NCBI GenBank assembly: GCA_949284065.1
Contig: CASDUO010000007.1
Span: forward strand, 1 to 50,249
Direction of reading: 5' to 3'
Length of the DNA stretch: 50,249 bases
Source of the DNA: an uncultured Bacillota bacterium
GTDB taxonomy: Bacteria; Bacillota; Clostridia; Peptostreptococcales; Anaerovoracaceae
Of this stretch, positions 31,716 to 40,242 are shown one piece after another. Position numbers and translations under genes: made by a program. Within the stretch, counting starts at the first letter, position 1. The number at the start of each line of letters is the position of its first letter. The notes under the pieces are model-generated. The model made no database searches. It had not been told where the DNA came from and worked only from the letters and a program-made list of their open reading frames with translations.

Positions 31716-32810
31716 ATGCGAAAGATCGGAATTTCCGAGCTTGAAGATATAGCTATGGGCGCGGCGCTCCTCGGAGCCGGAGGGGGAGGAGACCCGTATG
31801 TGGGGAAACTCATGGCCATAAACGCTATAAAGGAATGCGGAGAAGTGACATTGATGGATCCGGAAGAAGTACCTGACGATGCGCTCATAGTGCCTATGGC
31901 GATGATGGGAGCGCCTACGGTATTGGCGGAAAAGGCTGTAGGCGGCAAGGAATACAAGACGTTGAACGATATGGTATCCCGGTTTTTCAATAAAGAGATA
32001 TTCGGCTTCATCCCCATCGAAGCGGGCGGGGTCAATTCAATGCTTCCCTTTGCGGCATGTGCAAGGCTGGGGATGCCTCTCATCGATGCTGATGGGATGG
32101 GAAGAGCTTTCCCCGAACTGCAAATGGTAACATTCACCATAGGGGGCATGAGCGCATCTCCCATGGCATTGACAGATGAGAAAGGGAACTGTGTGATATT
32201 TGAAACGGTGACCAACAAATGGACAGAAGATCTGGCACGGGCGGTGACGATGGCCTGTGGCGGAGCGGTATCCGTATCTCTCTATCCCATGACGGGGGCC
32301 CAGCTGAAAAAATATGCTGTGAAAAACATAGTTACCCGCAGCCAGAAACTGGGAGAGGCCATCCGTACGGTCAAAAACAGCGGAGATATGACACCGGAGG
32401 AACATTTCCTCAAGTTCTCTGAAGGATATAAACTTTTCAAAGGAAAGATCACCGACGTCCTCAGGGAGACACGCGGGGCCTTCAATTTCGGCAAGGTGAT
32501 GCTGGAAGGCATCAACGAATATAAGGGGCAGAGTGCGTATGTGGAATTTCAAAATGAAAACCTGTCGGCCACTGTAAACGGGAAACTGATGGCTACGACG
32601 CCGGATCTTATATGCCTGGTGGACAAAGAGACATTCTCTCCGGTCACCACAGACGGGCTCAAATACGGAAAGAGAGTGCTGGTAGTAGGACTGAAATGTT
32701 TTGAGCTGTGGCGAACACCTGTGGGACTGGATCTGGTGGGCCCCGGATATTTCGGTATCGACACGGAGTACATACCTATTGAAGAACGATGCAAAGGAGG
32801 GGATGCGTGA
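31716..32810 (+). CDS. DUF917 (S-methyl thiohydantoin desulfurase-like) protein
   Basis: A 364-residue member of the DUF917 family. It opens with the hallmark ISELEDIAMGAALLGAGGGGDPYVG and continues through VPMAMMGAPTV, IEAGGVNS and DADGMGRAFPELQM, then the C-terminal beta domain GKRVLVVGLKC. The family's named domains derive from a thiohydantoin-processing enzyme, and members usually sit beside HyuA-like proteins, as here. AGGAGGG precedes the ATG, and the stop overlaps the next start by one base. It probably acts on a hydantoin-like ring together with the next gene product; the chemistry is not known for this operon. Confidence 0.9.
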   Translation: MRKIGISELEDIAMGAALLGAGGGGDPYVGKLMAINAIKECGEVTLMDPEEVPDDALIVPMAMMGAPTVLAEKAVGGKEYKTLNDMVSRFFNKEIFGFIPIEAGGVNSMLPFAACARLGMPLIDADGMGRAFPELQMVTFTIGGMSASPMALTDEKGNCVIFETVTNKWTEDLARAVTMACGGAVSVSLYPMTGAQLKKYAVKNIVTRSQKLGEAIRTVKNSGDMTPEEHFLKFSEGYKLFKGKITDVLRETRGAFNFGKVMLEGINEYKGQSAYVEFQNENLSATVNGKLMATTPDLICLVDKETFSPVTTDGLKYGKRVLVVGLKCFELWRTPVGLDLVGPGYFGIDTEYIPIEERCKGGDA

Positions 32811-34366
32811 TGTATAAGCTTGGTATCGATGTAGGCGGAACCAACACAGATGCCGTTCTCGTTGACGAGAACCTCAATGTTGTTGCTGAAATAAAGCATC
32901 CCACCTCAGAAGATATTTATGAGGGGATACTGGGAGCGCTCAGATCCGTTCTGGAAACTTCCGGCGTGGACAGGTCGGAGATACGCCAGGCCATGCTGGG
33001 GACCACTCAGTGTACGAACGCCATAGTGGAACGGAAGAATCTTGCGCCTATAGGGATCTTGAGGATAGGTGCGCCGGCTACTTTGAGCATACAGCCTATG
33101 GTAGACTGGGCAGACGATATACGTGAGATCGCGACGGGCAGTGTCATAGTCGGAGGCGGTTCTGAGTATGACGGAAAGGAGCTTGCGCCTTTCGACAGAG
33201 ATGCAGCATCGGCGTTTTTCAAAGAAATGAAAGAAAAGGGAGTCAGATCCATTGCCATATCGTCGGTGTTCTCCACAGTGCGCAGCGACCATGAACTCGC
33301 CGCTGCAAAGCTGTGTAAAGAAGTGATGGGCCCTGATGTGCACGTTTCGGTTTCCAGCGAAATCGGTTCCATGGGGTTGATAGAACGTGAAAATGCCACT
33401 ATATTGAACGCCGCTTTGTGGCAGGTAGCGGAAAGATTCACTGAAGGGTTCGCAAAGAGCCTGAAGGATGAAGGAATAAATAATGCCGACATATATCTGA
33501 GCCAAAACGATGGTACACTTATGACTGTTGAATATGCAAGGAAGTACCCGATACTGACCGTTGCATGCGGCCCTACCAATTCCATCAGGGGGGCCAGTTA
33601 TCTCAGCAGCATAGGTGATGCCATAGTTATAGATGTGGGAGGAACCACTACGGATCTGGGCGTGATACAGAATGGGTTCCCCAGAGAATCCGGAGTGGCG
33701 GTCACCATAGGGGGAGTGAGGACCAACTTCCGCATGCCTGACGTTATCTCCATAGGTCTTGGAGGAGGCTCCATAGTTCGATGCGATGAAAATGGCGACG
33801 TTACCGTGGGGCCTGACAGCGTCGGGTACATGATAACGGAGAAAGCCATAGTGTTCGGAGGCGATGTAATGACCGCAACCGACATAGCCGTGCGCCTGGG
33901 TATGGCCGATATAGGGGACAGCGCTCTGGTAGAGAACATACCGCTGCAGCTTGCGGAAAAGGCTATGGATGAGATACGTATTCTCGTGGAAGATTCCATA
34001 GACGCCATGAAGCTCTCCAATGACGACAGCGATGTGGTACTGGTAGGCGGAGGATCTGTGATCCTGCCGGATGAATTGGAAGGAGCATCTAAGGTGATCA
34101 AGCCCGACCACTTCGGCTGCGCCAACGCTATAGGGTCGGCGGTATCAAAGGTCAGCGGCACCTATGAACAGCTCATAAACTACGATGAGATCCCTCGGGA
34201 ACAAGCTCTTGAACAGGCCAAGGCAGAAGCGGTGAAGCTGGCAGTGGAGTCAGGAGCCATAGAGGACACTGTGGAAATAATTGAGGTGGAGGATGTTCCT
34301 CTGGCATACTATGCAGGAAATACCAACCGGGTCAAGATCAAGGCTGCAGGGGATCTGAAAGTGTAA
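32810..34366 (+). CDS. Hydantoinase/oxoprolinase family protein (HyuA-like)
   Basis: A 518-residue protein of the HyuA/N-methylhydantoinase A-like group. The N-terminal ASKHA nucleotide-binding signature is KLGIDVGGTNTDAVLVDEN; the second phosphate loop is VIDVGGTTTDLGVIQNGFPRES. ACGPTNSIRGASYL and the SIGLGGGSIVR strand are family-conserved. ATP-dependent hydantoinases and 5-oxoprolinases normally need a HyuB partner; none is encoded here and DUF917 takes its place. At 518 residues it is shorter than canonical ~680-residue HyuA. The start at 32810 follows AGGAGGGG and overlaps the DUF917 stop. Confidence 0.92.
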   Translation: MYKLGIDVGGTNTDAVLVDENLNVVAEIKHPTSEDIYEGILGALRSVLETSGVDRSEIRQAMLGTTQCTNAIVERKNLAPIGILRIGAPATLSIQPMVDWADDIREIATGSVIVGGGSEYDGKELAPFDRDAASAFFKEMKEKGVRSIAISSVFSTVRSDHELAAAKLCKEVMGPDVHVSVSSEIGSMGLIERENATILNAALWQVAERFTEGFAKSLKDEGINNADIYLSQNDGTLMTVEYARKYPILTVACGPTNSIRGASYLSSIGDAIVIDVGGTTTDLGVIQNGFPRESGVAVTIGGVRTNFRMPDVISIGLGGGSIVRCDENGDVTVGPDSVGYMITEKAIVFGGDVMTATDIAVRLGMADIGDSALVENIPLQLAEKAMDEIRILVEDSIDAMKLSNDDSDVVLVGGGSVILPDELEGASKVIKPDHFGCANAIGSAVSKVSGTYEQLINYDEIPREQALEQAKAEAVKLAVESGAIEDTVEIIEVEDVPLAYYAGNTNRVKIKAAGDLKV

Positions 34367-34379
34367 GGAGGGCAGAGTA

Positions 34380-35090
34380 ATGAAACTGCTGGACATAGTG
34401 CCCGTTACTGCACAGGGATTGATTTCCGAAGATATGGAGCGGTACATAAACAAATATCTGTCCGCTGACACAGTAATGGATATAACGCAGATCACGAAAG
34501 GAACTCCGAGTATAGAGAGCGAATTCGATGAGGCCATGTGCGCGCCGGATATTATAGATCACTGTATCCGGGCCGAAAAGGAAGGATATGAGGGGGTCTT
34601 CATAAACTGCTTCGGGGATCCGGGGGTCCGTGCAGCCCGGGAACGGGTGGACATACCGGTCTTCGGAGGCTTCGAGCCGGTGATGCATCTGGCGTTGGGA
34701 ACAGCGGATCAGATCGGCATAGTCACCGTCCTGCCCAACGTACTGCCTATGATACGGGGAGAGATAGCGAAGGCACGACTGGAGGGAAGAGTAGCTTGTG
34801 TGAGAAGTGTAGGTATACCTGTGCTGGACCTGTCAGACCACGATAAACTGTGCGGTGCACTTTTGGATGAAAGCATAAAAGCCATAAAGGAAGACGGTGC
34901 ACAGACTATAGTGCTGGGATGTACCGCCATGGTGGATGTGGCTGAGACTGTTGAAGCCGGGCTCCATGAGGCGGGATATGAGATCCCTGTGCTGGAAGCC
35001 GCACGATCTGCCGTCATGCTTCTCGAGTTGAATGTAAAAATGGGGTTGAAGCAAAGCAGGATAACTTATATGCCCGTGCCCGAAAAGTGA
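34380..35090 (+). CDS. Asp/Glu/hydantoin racemase family protein
   Basis: A 236-residue racemase-fold protein with the two-cysteine active site of the family: Cys77 in FINCFGDPG and Cys181 in VLGCTAM. GFEPVMHLAL and GIVTVLPNVLP are typical of the hydantoin racemase (HyuE) branch. It would interconvert enantiomers of a 5-substituted hydantoin or related ring so that both can enter the stereospecific downstream enzyme. AAGGAGGG precedes the ATG, 14 bases after the HyuA-like gene. It closes the operon; a strong terminator follows. Confidence 0.9.
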   Translation: MKLLDIVPVTAQGLISEDMERYINKYLSADTVMDITQITKGTPSIESEFDEAMCAPDIIDHCIRAEKEGYEGVFINCFGDPGVRAARERVDIPVFGGFEPVMHLALGTADQIGIVTVLPNVLPMIRGEIAKARLEGRVACVRSVGIPVLDLSDHDKLCGALLDESIKAIKEDGAQTIVLGCTAMVDVAETVEAGLHEAGYEIPVLEAARSAVMLLELNVKMGLKQSRITYMPVPEK

Positions 35091-35126
35091 TGCGGATGTG
35101 ACGGTCCATATCAGTGAAGGAAATAA

Positions 35127-35161
35127 AAAAGGACCAAGGGGATATTCCCGATGGTCCTTTT
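35127..35161. terminator. Bidirectional terminator between racemase gene and argG
   Basis: AAAAGGACCA (35127-35136) pairs with TGGTCCTTTT (35152-35161), with an inner GGG/CCC pairing. T-runs are present on both strands (TTTT on plus, TTTTTT on minus). Confidence 0.88.
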
Positions 35162-35173
35162 GATTTCGTCAAA

Positions 35174-36451
35174 TCATTCTATGAAGTCACTACCCTTATA
35201 CACTTTCCTTTCGAGCACATCGTGACCCTTTACCGCACCTTCTTTGTTCTGCTTCTGTATGGCTCTGATCTTGAGAGGCAGGGAGAACAGGTTGATGAAG
35301 CCGGTAGCATCGCTTTGCGTATAGACCTCATCCTTGCTGAACGTGGCGAATTCCTCCATATAAAGCGAGTTCTCCGACTTGCTTGCCACACAGGTAGCGC
35401 TGCCTTTGTACAGTTTCATTTTCACCGTTCCCGTGACCAGTTCCTGAGTGTTGTCGACAAATGCGCAGATGGCTTCTCTGAGAGGTGTATACCAGAGTCC
35501 GTCATATACCAGCTGTGAGAATTTCATCGCGACTATGCCTTTATAGTGCATGGTGTCTCTGTCAAGTATGAGCTTTTCCAGATGTTTGTGAGCCTCGAAG
35601 AGAACAGTACCTCCGGGAGTTTCGTAAACGCCTCTGGATTTCATACCGACAAGGCGGTTTTCTATTATATCTATGGTGCCCACGGCATTTTCGGCCGCCA
35701 TTTTGTTAAGGGTGGTAAGGAGCTGGACCGGAGCCATGCTCTTTCCGTCTATGCTGACGGGAACGCCTTTTTCAAAGCCTATCTCGACATAGGAAGGTTT
35801 GTCCGGAGCTTTTTCCGGTTCCATGCTCAGCACATGTATATCGGGTTTGTGTTCGTTCCAAGGATTTTCCAGATTGCCGCCTTCATGGCTTATGTGCCAT
35901 ATGTTCTCATCGCGGCTGTATATTTTTTCCGTAGTCTGTGAAATGGGGATACCGTGTTCTTTGGAATACTGTATCAGATCTTCCCTGGATGTGAATTTCC
36001 AGTCATCGTTTCGCCAAGGGGCTATTATCTTGATGGCAGGATTCAAAGCTTTTATAGTAGTCTCAAATCTGACCTGGTCGTTACCTTTGCCGGTACAACC
36101 GTGGCAGATGTAAAAAGCACCTTCGTTCTCGGCTACTTCTACGAGTTTTTTAGCCATGAGAGGTCTTGCCATGGAGGTACCCAGCAGGTAATCATCTTCA
36201 TAAATGGCACCGGCTTTCAGGGTGGGCCATATGAAGTCGGTAATAAATTCTTCTTGGATATCAAGCACCATGGACTTGTCTGCTCCGGTTTTCAGCGCCT
36301 TTTCTCTTATGGCATCGAAATCCTCTCCCTGTCCCGCATTGCAACATACGGCGATGACTTCACAGCCGTAAGTCTCTTTGAGCCAGGGTATTATCACAGA
36401 AGTATCCAGTCCGCCTGAATATGCCAAAACCACTTTCTCTTTTAATACCAT
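35174..36451 (-). CDS. argG: Argininosuccinate synthase
   Basis: A 425-residue argininosuccinate synthase joining citrulline and aspartate with ATP. The N-type ATP pyrophosphatase P-loop [11 protein letters not shown] lies at residues 9-19. [21 protein letters not shown] sequence, [16 protein letters not shown] and [19 protein letters not shown] are invariant family segments. It is about 20 residues longer than the B. subtilis protein, mainly a basic C-terminal tail. GGAGG precedes the ATG. argH is not adjacent, so the pathway partner lies elsewhere or is absent. Two ArgR-type boxes precede the gene. Confidence 0.97.
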   Translation of the reverse strand: MVLKEKVVLAYSGGLDTSVIIPWLKETYGCEVIAVCCNAGQGEDFDAIREKALKTGADKSMVLDIQEEFITDFIWPTLKAGAIYEDDYLLGTSMARPLMAKKLVEVAENEGAFYICHGCTGKGNDQVRFETTIKALNPAIKIIAPWRNDDWKFTSREDLIQYSKEHGIPISQTTEKIYSRDENIWHISHEGGNLENPWNEHKPDIHVLSMEPEKAPDKPSYVEIGFEKGVPVSIDGKSMAPVQLLTTLNKMAAENAVGTIDIIENRLVGMKSRGVYETPGGTVLFEAHKHLEKLILDRDTMHYKGIVAMKFSQLVYDGLWYTPLREAICAFVDNTQELVTGTVKMKLYKGSATCVASKSENSLYMEEFATFSKDEVYTQSDATGFINLFSLPLKIRAIQKQNKEGAVKGHDVLERKVYKGSDFIE

Positions 36452-36488
36452 TTTTTTTCCTCCGTCATAAAGAAATATTATTCGTGGC

Positions 36489-36526
36489 TATGTATAATTA
36501 TAAGCAAAAATGAGTAATTATACACG
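36489..36526 (-). promoter_or_regulatory. Tandem ArgR boxes in the argG promoter region
   Basis: TGTATAATTA (36491-36500) and TAATTATACA (36515-36524) are perfect reverse complements. Each belongs to an 18-bp ARG-box-like half-palindrome (36489-36506 and 36509-36526), with centres 20 bp apart, as in ArgR operators. TATAAT-like -10 sequences on the argG strand lie inside the boxes, so a bound repressor would block initiation. The rest of the 36452-36834 gap has AT-rich DNA with distant inverted arms (CTTGTTTTT/AAAAACAAG) and the tetR promoter, and no supported gene. Confidence 0.65.
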
Positions 36527-36701
36527 CAAGAAATATTATATAACTACACCCTTGTTTTTGCAATACCTTAAGGCATAAATATTGTGGGATACTACAAAAA
36601 AACAAGATTCTTTATGTGTGTTTTAGTTATATCAGTACATAGTTTGAGGGATACTGTATGTTTTGATGGAAAATTTCCACAGACAGGATCTGGGCCGACT
36701 G

Positions 36702-36747
36702 TTGACACGGATACTTCTTTGTGATAGCATAACTTCCGAACGGTCGG
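36702..36747 (+). promoter_or_regulatory. Promoter and candidate operator of the tetR-SMR operon
   Basis: TTGACA (36702-36707), a 17-bp spacer and TAGCAT (36725-36730). CCGAACGGTCGG (36736-36747), a CCGA/TCGG palindrome of the sort TetR-type repressors bind, lies on the expected transcription start. Autorepression by the adjacent TetR protein is inferred. Confidence 0.6.
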
Positions 36748-36834
36748 CAGGAAAGAGGTGGAAAGGTTTCCTTCCCATACGACTGCCGGAAATGCATAAG
36801 AGTATGATTTTCATAAAGACGGAGGAAGGGAAAA

Positions 36835-37443
36835 ATGGATACTCCAGGCAGGATAAGAGATGCGGCGCTGCATCATTTTTCGGTTAATGGATATGAGGGA
36901 GCTTCTCTCTCTGCCATAGCAAATGATGCAGGTATAAAGAAGCAATCCCTATACACTCATTTTGAGAACAAGGATCAGCTTTTCATTTATCTGTGCTGTT
37001 ACGTTTTTGAAAATGAATTGAAAGCGACGACGGCAAAATTGAGGGAGCTTGAAAAATCCACGATGAAAAAAACACTTTTCGCGCTCCTTCGGAATATGAT
37101 GGAGCGGTATGAGACCTGCGATACCACCAAGTTCCTGGTAAGGATGTCCATGTTCCCGCCTCTCCATTTGAAGGAAACGGTAACAGCTCACTTTTATGAA
37201 TATTGGGACAGTCTTGAAGCATTGCTTGGACCGGTATTTCGCCGGGGAGAGATGACAGGTGAACTTGCAGCCGGCATGGATGTAGACGACAGCGCCTATG
37301 CTTTTTTGGGACTGATGGACAGCGTATATATCGAGATGCTCTATGGGGGAAAAGACCGGTTGCAAAGAAGATTCAGAGTATCGTGGGATGTGTATATAAA
37401 AGGGATATCGGGACAGACAGACGGAGGTGCTGATGTTGGATAA
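36835..37443 (+). CDS. TetR/AcrR-family transcriptional repressor
   Basis: A 202-residue regulator with an N-terminal TetR helix-turn-helix (about 5-50): RIRDAALHHFSVNGYEGASL, then AIANDAGIKKQSLYTHFENKDQLF. The C-terminal ligand-binding domain is variable. GGAGGAAGGG precedes the ATG. It overlaps the first SMR gene by 11 bases, so it should control the efflux pair. The TetR-SMR-SMR order resembles B. subtilis yvdT-yvdS-yvdR. Confidence 0.92.
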   Translation: MDTPGRIRDAALHHFSVNGYEGASLSAIANDAGIKKQSLYTHFENKDQLFIYLCCYVFENELKATTAKLRELEKSTMKKTLFALLRNMMERYETCDTTKFLVRMSMFPPLHLKETVTAHFYEYWDSLEALLGPVFRRGEMTGELAAGMDVDDSAYAFLGLMDSVYIEMLYGGKDRLQRRFRVSWDVYIKGISGQTDGGADVG

Positions 37444-37771
37444 AAAGTGGCTGCTCGTGTATCTGGCCGGTGTCATAGAGATACTTTGGGTCATAGGACT
37501 CAAATATTCGGATTCACTGCCGACATGGTCCGCAACGATCGTACTGATAGCTTTGTCTTTCCTGGTGCTCATAAAGGCGGTGGAGGCATTGCCTTCTGCT
37601 ACAGTCTATGCTACGTTCACAGGAATAGGCACCGCCGGCACGAACATAGTGGGACTTTTGGTATTCGGAGAGGAGTTCAGCTTTTCGAAAATATTTTTTA
37701 TCCTATTGCTTATAATGGGTGTCGTAGGGTTGAAACTTGTGACCCACGGACCCGAGGATGATGAGGTGTGA
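37433..37771 (+). CDS. Small multidrug resistance (SMR) efflux subunit 1
   Basis: A 112-residue four-span protein of the SMR family. The essential membrane Glu16 lies in YLAGVIEILWVIGLKYSD, followed by PSATVYATFTGIGTAGTNIVG and the FFILLLIMGVVGLKL last helix. Unlike EmrE-type homodimers it is paired with a second SMR gene, indicating an obligate heterodimer with opposite membrane topologies. The C-terminus has an acidic tail (HGPEDDEV). The ATG at 37433 follows GGAGG by 5 bases. Confidence 0.93.
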   Translation: MLDKKWLLVYLAGVIEILWVIGLKYSDSLPTWSATIVLIALSFLVLIKAVEALPSATVYATFTGIGTAGTNIVGLLVFGEEFSFSKIFFILLLIMGVVGLKLVTHGPEDDEV

Positions 37772-37772
37772 A

Positions 37773-38087
37773 ATGGCTTGGGCATATGTAATACTGGCAG
37801 GATGTTGTGAGGTAGTTGGAGTGGCCGGGATGAATGGCGTGGCCAGAAAAAGAGATCTTCGTTCCGCGATATTGCTTTTGGCAGGGTTTGCGGCAAGTTT
37901 CACCCTTTTGAACCTGTCTTTCAGGACATTGGATATGGGAGTCGCCTATGCCGTATGGACAGGTATAGGAGCGGCCGGGTCGACTGTTGTGGGGATGTTT
38001 TTTTTAGGTGAATCCAAAGATCTCAAAAGGATATTTTTCATATCTCTCATAATAGCCGGTGTGGTTGGGTTGAAGCTCATCTCGTAG
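37773..38087 (+). CDS. Small multidrug resistance (SMR) efflux subunit 2
   Basis: A 104-residue four-span SMR protein: AYVILAGCCEVVGVAGMNG has the key Glu13, MGVAYAVWTGIGAAGSTVVGM is the conserved helix 3 signature, and IIAGVVGLKL closes the protein. It begins one base after the stop of subunit 1, with GAGGTG as ribosome site inside the end of that gene, and is translated with it. The pair probably exports cationic drugs or guanidinium-type metabolites. The specific substrate is not evident and no guanidine riboswitch was seen upstream. Confidence 0.93.
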   Translation: MAWAYVILAGCCEVVGVAGMNGVARKRDLRSAILLLAGFAASFTLLNLSFRTLDMGVAYAVWTGIGAAGSTVVGMFFLGESKDLKRIFFISLIIAGVVGLKLIS

Positions 38088-38134
38088 ATGTGGGATAGTG
38101 CTGTGGATCGGATTTATGAAACAAAAGGGTTTTG

Positions 38135-38143
38135 TGGTACAAT
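38135..38143 (+). promoter_or_regulatory. Extended -10 promoter of the saccharopine-dehydrogenase-like gene
   Basis: TGGTACAAT is an extended -10 element 70 bases before the ATG. No convincing -35 was found. Confidence 0.45.
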
Positions 38144-38212
38144 GTATGGGCGGGGAAGACCCCGTTGCAGACAATATATCTATTATTATTTTTTCGAAAC
38201 AGAGGTGAAAGC

Positions 38213-39448
38213 ATGAAAAAAATACTGGTTCTGGGCGTAGGAGCGCAGGGAAGCGCAGCAGCCAGAAAACTGGACCAGGAGCCTAACGTGTCAGAAGTGA
38301 TATGTGCGGATCATGACATGAAGGCCGTTGAGAATGTGGTGAAGTCGCTGAAAAAGGGCAGAGGTGTACAGGTGGACGCCCACGACAAGGACAGCATAGT
38401 GAAGGCAGCGGAAGGAGTCGACCTGATCCTGAACGGACTTCCCCTGGAGTGCACGAAGAACGTTCTCGATGCAGCTGTGGAAGTAAAGGCAAATTATCAG
38501 GACTATGCCGCAACTACCGCTTTGGCGGAGGATTGGATCGAAAGCATAAGGATCCAGTATGAGGAATACGGGCCTAAGTTCGCTGCAAACAACAGGCTGG
38601 CTATCGTAGGAACAGGATCGGCACCGGGACTCATATGTGCGGCTACGAGAAAGGCCATGCAGTATCTGGATGAGTGCGAAACCATATATAACATAGTATG
38701 GGAAGGTGTGATAGCCAAGAGATTCCTTCCTTTCTGGTGGTCCCCCATAACGGCTCTCACAGACATGTCCGAAGAAGGTTACGCTTTTGAGAACGGAAAA
38801 CTCATAAGGACTCCGGCTTACGGGCTTCCTATCAAGAGACAGTATGATTATATGGACAGGGAGATAACTTTCTGTGAGCATAATCATGACGAACCGGTAC
38901 ACTACAGCTTTAATGCCAAGAAGTATTTTAAGGGATGTAAAAACGCCTATTTCAAATATGCAGGGGCGGGGATGGACTTTTGCAAGCCTCTTTATATGGC
39001 CGGACTTTTGAGTCATGAGGAGGAAGAATACAAAGGAAGGGACGGCAGGATGCACAAGGCGGTACCTTTTGATCTGGTGTTGAGTCATATACCGCCTGCG
39101 CCCAAATACAGGGAAGAGATACAGGAAATACTGGATGAAGGGCTGGAATCCGACTCGGGATGTATGGTCATCGAAGCCTACGGGAAAAAAGACGGGAAGG
39201 ACAGGCTTGTGGAGATCCATGTTATGGCGCCCGGACTGGCCGAGTCCTTTGAAAGATCCGGCATAACGGCTGAGATGTATCTTACGGGCCAGGGTGGATA
39301 TCTGTTCTCCAAACTCTTCGTCAACGATGAGTACGATCAGACGGGACTCATATCATCAGACATGATAGAGCAAAAGCAGGTGGACAGATATTTTGAGTAT
39401 GCTGCCGAACTCGATATAAATCTGGATATAAGGATAAAGGAAGGCTGA
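38213..39448 (+). CDS. Saccharopine dehydrogenase-like oxidoreductase
   Basis: A 411-residue NAD(P)-dependent enzyme of the saccharopine dehydrogenase/homospermidine synthase-like superfamily. The N-terminal Rossmann fold is ILVLGVGAQGSAAARKL with DHDMKAVENV as the nucleotide-selecting turn. The segment GTGSAPGLICAATR is typical. The catalytic/dimer domain runs from about 150 to the end. It may make or cleave saccharopine or a carboxynorspermidine-type conjugate; the substrate is unproved. The ATG at 38213, after GAGGTG, is preferred over a longer upstream frame. It is a single-gene unit. Confidence 0.88.
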   Translation: MKKILVLGVGAQGSAAARKLDQEPNVSEVICADHDMKAVENVVKSLKKGRGVQVDAHDKDSIVKAAEGVDLILNGLPLECTKNVLDAAVEVKANYQDYAATTALAEDWIESIRIQYEEYGPKFAANNRLAIVGTGSAPGLICAATRKAMQYLDECETIYNIVWEGVIAKRFLPFWWSPITALTDMSEEGYAFENGKLIRTPAYGLPIKRQYDYMDREITFCEHNHDEPVHYSFNAKKYFKGCKNAYFKYAGAGMDFCKPLYMAGLLSHEEEEYKGRDGRMHKAVPFDLVLSHIPPAPKYREEIQEILDEGLESDSGCMVIEAYGKKDGKDRLVEIHVMAPGLAESFERSGITAEMYLTGQGGYLFSKLFVNDEYDQTGLISSDMIEQKQVDRYFEYAAELDINLDIRIKEG

Positions 39449-39483
39449 CGGCTGATATGTGAAAAGATATAAAAATCGAAGGG

Positions 39484-39505
39484 AGAGGCGGATATTTCCG
39501 CCTCT
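39484..39505 (+). terminator. Hairpin after the saccharopine-dehydrogenase-like gene
   Basis: AGAGGCGGA (39484-39492) and TCCGCCTCT (39497-39505) form a 9-bp perfect stem with a TATT loop. The following T-run is weak (TGCGGTTTG), so termination is likely but not certain. Confidence 0.55.
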
Positions 39506-39614
39506 TGCGGTTTGACAGGGATCTGTGTGTAAACAGCGCATGGAACTATGAGGCACGGCCGGCAGGGAAAGGCATAAAAAAAGAACTGCGCTATGGAATA
39601 ATTCATCAGAAAAG

Positions 39615-39643
39615 TTAACAGCAAGGCGAAAATGTGATATCAT
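39615..39643 (+). promoter_or_regulatory. Promoter of the nitroreductase-DUF368 unit
   Basis: TTAACA (39615-39620), a 17-bp spacer and TATCAT (39638-39643), 54 bases before the nitroreductase start. Confidence 0.55.
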
Positions 39644-39696
39644 CAACGGAGTCAGATCCATATATCAATAGTGTCATAGAGGTAACGGAGAAAACT

Positions 39697-40242
39697 ATGG
39701 AAACAGTAAAATGTATAAGAGAAAGACGAAGCATCAGAAAATTCAAGGATGAACCGGTTCCCAGGGAACTCATCGAGAAAATAGTGGAAACGGCAGCATA
39801 CGCTCCTTCCTGGAAAAACAAGCAGCCGGCCAGATATCTGGTGGTGGAAGACAGAGAAAAGATGAACAGGATAGCCGACGGCTGTGTCCTTGGTTTTGAA
39901 TACAATATAAACACTATAAGAAAAGCCCCCGCTTTGGTGTTGGTCAATATCGTAAAGAATCGTTCGGGTTACGAGAAAGACGGGAGCGCCACTACTTCCA
40001 AAGGTCATGACTGGGAAGTTTTCGATGCAGGCATAGCCACACAGACATTTTGTCTTGCCGCTCACGACATGGGCCTCGGCACAGTCATAATGGGGGTATT
40101 CGATGAAGAAAAAGTGGGTCAGGTGGTCCAAATACCGGAGGGGCAGCAGCTGGCAGCTCTCATAGCATGTGGATATCCGGACATAGAGCCCGATACACCG
40201 CCCAGAAAAGAGGTTTCACAGCTTTTGTCTTATGACGAATAA
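39697..40242 (+). CDS. Nitroreductase-family FMN protein
   Basis: A 181-residue FMN-dependent oxidoreductase of the nitroreductase fold. The opening CIRERRSIRKFKDEPVP with the RRSIR FMN-phosphate contact is diagnostic. YAPSWKNKQPARYLVV and DAGIATQTFCLAAHDMGLGT are the dimer and flavin segments, and ACGYPD precedes the C-terminus. Members reduce nitroaromatics, quinones or enones; the physiological substrate is unknown. GGAG lies 8 bases before the ATG at 39697. The DUF368 gene begins directly after its stop codon. Confidence 0.92.
   Translation: METVKCIRERRSIRKFKDEPVPRELIEKIVETAAYAPSWKNKQPARYLVVEDREKMNRIADGCVLGFEYNINTIRKAPALVLVNIVKNRSGYEKDGSATTSKGHDWEVFDAGIATQTFCLAAHDMGLGTVIMGVFDEEKVGQVVQIPEGQQLAALIACGYPDIEPDTPPRKEVSQLLSYDE

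Noticed and set aside
32906..34111. A 401-codon open frame antisense to the HyuA-like gene.
   Set aside because: It has no ribosome site, and its translation is rich in His, Tyr, Arg and Cys without domains. The opposite strand encodes a clear enzyme; long antisense frames arise from the codon bias of this genome.
36663..36887. A 74-codon plus-strand frame upstream of tetR.
   Set aside because: It runs across the tetR promoter and operator and overlaps the tetR start in another frame.
38291..39220. A 309-codon antisense frame opposite the saccharopine-dehydrogenase-like gene.
   Set aside because: The sense frame has a clear Rossmann motif and ribosome site; the antisense product has neither.
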